The translations under genes and the position numbers were made by a program. A stretch of DNA of 64,000 bases from NCBI GenBank assembly GCA_035582835.1, contig JAYKAV010002628.1:244971-308970 (forward strand), written 5' to 3'. The notes below the pieces were generated by a model that made no database searches, was not told where the DNA came from, and was given only the letters and a program-made list of their open reading frames with translations. This DNA is from Phoebastria nigripes. Its lineage: Eukaryota > Chordata > Aves > Procellariiformes > Diomedeidae. This document shows positions 60,391 through 64,000 of the stretch, piece after piece (position 1 is the stretch's first letter; each line of letters begins with the position of its first letter).

Positions 60391-63004
60391 TCAAATGGGC
60401 TGCCAGGTCTTGTCAATGGTCTGAATGTGCTCCTTGGCTTTCATGCGGAGCGAGGCGATGCTGGAGCTCCTCTGGTCCACCTCCTCCAGCGGGTACTTGT
60501 CCACAAAGGTGGTGCCACACTGGTAGGGCGCAGGGGCCATGGGCTGCATGCCCTGCGCCATCGGCGGGGGGGTGTTGAGGAAGGAATGCCCGCCGTAGGG
60601 GGGCTGCAGGGCCTGGGGGGCTCCCATGAAGCCAGGGATGCTGTGGACCGTGGTGGCGCTGGAGATGGGGGACGTCAGCCATGGGTCGAGCGGGAGGGAG
60701 TTGCTCATGGGCCCCACGTTGGGCGTCATGGGGGGCCGGTTGAAGGAGAGCACAGGGGTGTCGTGGAGCTTCATGGAGCTGGCCTCCATCTTCTCCTGCC
60801 GCCTCCACTTGGCTCTTCGGTTCTGGAACCAGACCTACAAGGGGAGAGCCAGGGTGAGCCCCACCGTGCCCAGCTGGTCCCTCGCAGCGTGCCCCACATG
60901 CTGTGCTCTATGTGGGGTGCCCCANGTGCTGTGCCCCATGCGGGGTGCCCCGTTGTGCTGTATCCCACATGGGGTGCCCCATGCAGGGTGCCCCACACGG
61001 GGTGCTCCAGGTGGGGTGTCCCGTATGGGGTATCCCATCCCGCGTGTGTTGGGTCCCACGCAGGGTGCCCCACAGGGCTCCAGCAATCCCCAGCACACCG
61101 TGCACCTCTGCCAAACCTCTCCCGCAAACCCCAGAGACTGAGGGCATCTCCGAGAAGTGGAAGGCAGGGGGTGTCACCATGCAGCCCTTGCCCTCGCTGC
61201 TCCACAGGAACGTGCACCCCGGCCCCACAAACACCCGTACAGTCCTCGGTATAATGTTATCTGACCTTCAAAAGCCCCTTGGTAAAAGCTTTTAGAAGCC
61301 AAACTGCCACGGTTGCACCAAAACCCAGCAGGAACGAGGGGGACCGGTGAGCCGAGACCAGCGGTGATGTCTTGCCCCGCAGAAGCTGCCCGTTCAAGTG
61401 CCGGTCCCCGTGTCCCCAGAGCCCCAGCAGCACGGGGCACGGGCCGTCTGCCGTGCAATGCAAAGCAGGAGTAAAGATGAACGGCTGGGCTGGGAAGGGG
61501 ATGTCTCCCATGGGCCGGTCACAGTTGTTGGTGGACACTGGGCTATACTGGTGCAAACTTTGTGTCCAAAGAAGAGCAATGAAGCTGGTGAAGGGTCTAG
61601 AGAACAAGTCCCATGAGGAGCGGCTGAGGGAACTGGGACTGTTTAGCCTGGAGAAGAGGAGGCTCAGGGGAGACCTTATCGCNCTCTACAACCACCTGAA
61701 AGGAGGTTGCAGCGAGGTGGGTGTTGGTCTCTTCTCCCAAGTAACAAGCGATAGGACAAGAGGAAATGGCCTCAAGTTGCACCAGGGGAGGTTTAGATTG
61801 GACATTAGGAAAAATTTCTTCACCGCAAGGGTTGTCAAGCACTGGAACAGGCTGCCCAGGGAAGTGGAGGAGTCACCGTCCCTGGAGGTATTTAAAAGAN
61901 GTGTGGATGTGGTGCTTAGGGACATGGTTTAGTGGTGGAGTTGGCAGCGTTAGGTTTATGGTTGGAGTTGATGATCTTAAAGGTCTTTCCCAACCTAAAT
62001 GATTCTATGATTCTATGAAACCAGTTGTTGCTCAGAGAGCTTGGCAGAGGTGTCCCTGCGGCCTGGACCCCCCACCCAGAAAAAGGCTGTATTGTCTTGG
62101 ACTGGGGCTGAGGCCTGGGAAACTCAGTTCATTTGTAGGGGGATTACTGCCTTGCTTCACAGTGGATTTGTTGCTTCTTCAACTCTCTGACCCTTTCCCT
62201 CGCCCCGGTCTCGCCCTGTCAATCCCAGGGGCAGGGGGGAGCCGATCGGCAGAGCCCTCTTCTGCAGCCCAGGGAGCAAAACTGCCCCAGCCCCGCTGCC
62301 CTCCCCGGACCCACCCTGCTCCAACAAGCCTAAAACCCCCAAATCTGTGAGGATCTTGTGCTTTCCCTGCCCTAAAGACCTGGAAGTGGTCACGAGCAGC
62401 TGAGGTTTGGCTGCTTTCCCATGGGATCAGTTGGAGGGATGGGAGCAGCCGCCACGAGCAGGTGAAAAAAATCTCTAAAAACCATCTCCCTGCCCAAACA
62501 GAGCCTCTGGCACGTGGGCTGAACTGGGACCTTGTGGGGGAACAAGGCTCAGCCATTAAATCCCCTCCCTGGTTTTGGCAGGAGCAGCCAGCTCTGCGGA
62601 GATGCCGCTCCTGCCTTGAGCAATGGGGAAACTGAGGCACAGAGCAAGGCGGCAGCAGTGGAGCTGGGAGCAGAGCAAAACTCTCCAGCGCCAGGGTGGT
62701 CCCTCTGCCACCACCCAGGGGACAGGTCCGGGGTGCCGGGGCCAAGGGGCGTCCTCCCTACCTGCACGCGGACCTCCGGCAGGTTGACCTTCATGGCCAG
62801 CTCCTCCCGGCTGTAGACGTCGGGGTAGTGGGACTTCTCAAAGGCGCGCTCCAGCTCGTGCAGCTGGTAGGTGGTGAAGGTGGTGCGGTTCCTCCGGTGC
62901 TTCTTCTTGGGCTGCTCCTCCTCGGCGGTGGCCGGTGGGGTGCCCTCGCTGTCCCCCGGCTTCCGCAGCTCACCCAGGTCCCCCTCGCACTTATTCAGGA
63001 ACAT
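60391..63004 (-). CDS. RAX2: RAX2 / RaxL retinal homeobox protein (two coding exons)
   Basis: RAX2 is a paired-like homeodomain factor needed for photoreceptor differentiation; the chicken orthologue is RaxL. Coding exons are 62762-63004 and 60391-60834, joined in phase 0 inside the homeodomain (...EVRVQ|VWFQNRR...), giving 228 residues. Homeodomain about 37-96 with Gln at position 50; after it, a Pro/Met/Ser-rich region; near the C-terminus a full OAR motif ([18 protein letters not shown]). Human RAX2 is 184 residues with only a degenerate OAR-like end. The start MFLNKCEG matches the human MFLS start. An acceptor (CCTCGCAG) lies 8 bp upstream of the ATG, so a non-coding first exon exists further right. 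Its single coding intron holds a CR1 LINE and a minisatellite. Confidence 0.95.
60899..61075. repeat. Palindrome-rich minisatellite in RAX2 intron
   Basis: Degenerate units of about 17-20 bp built on GGGGTGCCCCA, roughly eight to ten copies. The core is partly self-complementary (GGGG...CCCC), so each unit can form a small hairpin. Confidence 0.75.
61555..62018 (+). mobile_element. CR1 LINE, 5'-truncated 3' end
   Basis: The sequence encodes the C-terminal end of CR1 ORF2 ([20 protein letters not shown], then [35 protein letters not shown] then stop), followed by the short 3'UTR and the diagnostic ATTCTATGATTCTATGA end. This is the standard avian LINE. The frame is open to its normal stop apart from two ambiguous bases (61,683 and 61,900), suggesting low divergence. 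It lies antisense to RAX2 in its intron. The 5' end is approximate. Confidence 0.95.
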
Positions 63005-63012
63005 GGCGGTGC

Positions 63013-64000
63013 CTGCGAGGGGACCATGGGGGTTAGCCGGGGCGCAGGGACATCGGACCCCCCCCATGCAACCCCAGGCTGGGGATGGACGGAGAAGTGG
63101 ACGGATGGATGGGAGGATGGGGTGGCCCCAGAAACAGGTTACGCAAAGGTGTAATCCTCTCTTCTGCCGCAGCGTTATCCCAGGGCCGCAGCGTCCTGGG
63201 GACTGACCTGAGGTCCGAGGGACGGTGCCCTGGGCACCCAGTGCTTGGCTCCACGGTCCAGGCCAATGCGCCCACCCGAAACTAAAAGTCAAATTTCACC
63301 TAAAGCTGAGGATTTTACGAAAGTGCCGTCACTGGGAGCCGACCCGACCTCCCCCCTGCCCTGGCGTGGAGGGGACCATGCCCGGGTCGGCTCACTCCTT
63401 CCAGCCCAGCTCCTCTCCTCCATTCCCTCTTCCCCATGGGCTACGAGTCTGGCCCCAAACCGCTGGAGGACCCAATGTCAGTCCCCAAGCTCGGCCGGAG
63501 TGACCCGGCGCCTTCCCCCAGCTAATAACCTTTTTTCTGCACACTTATAAGTATTTTCAACCCTTGCAACGTTTCATCTTTAAGCTTTTTATCTGGCATC
63601 TGAAATCTTCCTGCAGTATTTGCTGGGGATTAAGGGTCCCTTTCTACCGCGAGGATGTAGGCAAACATGGAAATGGGGCAGAAAGCCGTAATCCTGGGGC
63701 ACTTTGGCCAAGAGGAAGGCACTGCATCGCCCAGACCCACTGGCAAGAATTCGGCTAATGCCCGAATGGGTGTGGGGAGGGAGAAGGAATGTCAGTTAAT
63801 TCTGGGAGGGAATAAATGGGGGTCCCCAGAGGCGGCATGCAGGGGGTGGGTGTCGGGTGCTGCTCAGGCTGTGCACGTGTGGGGTGACTGTGCGCGGCGT
63901 GCACAGCGAGTGCCTGCGCGCGCAGTGGGCAGCGCGGGTGCGAGCAGTGCGTCTGCAGCAGGCGCGTGTCTGCGCGGGTATGGGGATGTGCGCAGCGTGC
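63013..64000. promoter_or_regulatory. RAX2: RAX2 upstream region (5'UTR intron and candidate promoter)
   Basis: The first part is intron next to the acceptor at 63,013-63,014. An AT-rich patch at about 63,520-63,640 contains a TATA-like CTTATAAG (63,544-63,551) and a GGATTA (63,627-63,632), the K50 homeodomain site used by CRX/OTX in photoreceptors. It is a plausible promoter, but the first exon and its donor could not be placed. The last 150 bp are rich in alternating GTGCGC-type sequence. Confidence 0.35.

Noticed and set aside
60427..61254. 275-codon plus-strand ORF opposite RAX2 exon 2
   Set aside because: Antisense to the conserved coding exon and extended by the minisatellite. No independent support.

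Overview
This is vertebrate nuclear DNA, almost certainly from a bird. The genes have many GT-AG introns. Their order (PIP5K1C, TJP3, APBA3, MRPL54, paracaspase, RAX2) is that of human 19p13.3, which corresponds to a bird microchromosome region, except for one gene that mammals lack there. A CR1 LINE of the avian type, ending in the ATTCTATG microsatellite, sits in the RAX2 intron. The proteins resemble bird orthologues where I recognise them. The species cannot be fixed from the sequence.

Layout. 1-26,806: intron 1 of PIP5K1C (minus strand), AT-richer, no recognisable exon. 26,807-26,906: PIP5K1C coding exon 1, inside a CpG island of roughly 26.0-28.25 kb. 28.25-32.8 kb: GC-rich spacer carrying a striking array of CCAAT boxes at 40-42 bp spacing. 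32,988-40,555: complete TJP3 (ZO-3), plus strand, 19 coding exons, 921 residues. 41,968-47,990: complete APBA3 (X11gamma/Mint3), minus strand, 10 coding exons, 762 residues, converging on TJP3. 48,063-48,457: assembly gap over the APBA3/MRPL54 shared promoter. 48,844-49,426: last two exons of MRPL54. 51,606-57,215: a MALT1-type paracaspase, plus strand, 16 exons, 742 residues, with the catalytic His/Cys pair and the acidic substrate-pocket residues conserved. 60,391-63,004: RAX2 (RaxL), minus strand, two coding exons, 228 residues.

The genes do not form a pathway. TJP3 is a tight-junction scaffold, APBA3 an adaptor in trafficking and HIF regulation, MRPL54 a mitoribosomal protein, the paracaspase a probable NF-kB signalling protease, RAX2 a retinal transcription factor and PIP5K1C a PI(4,5)P2-making lipid kinase. 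The most notable items are the CCAAT array upstream of TJP3, the extra paracaspase paralogue, a cysteine-rich insert in APBA3, and AT-rich motif islands flanking RAX2. Exon borders were set by hand from splice sites, reading phase and family conservation; no alignment was run.
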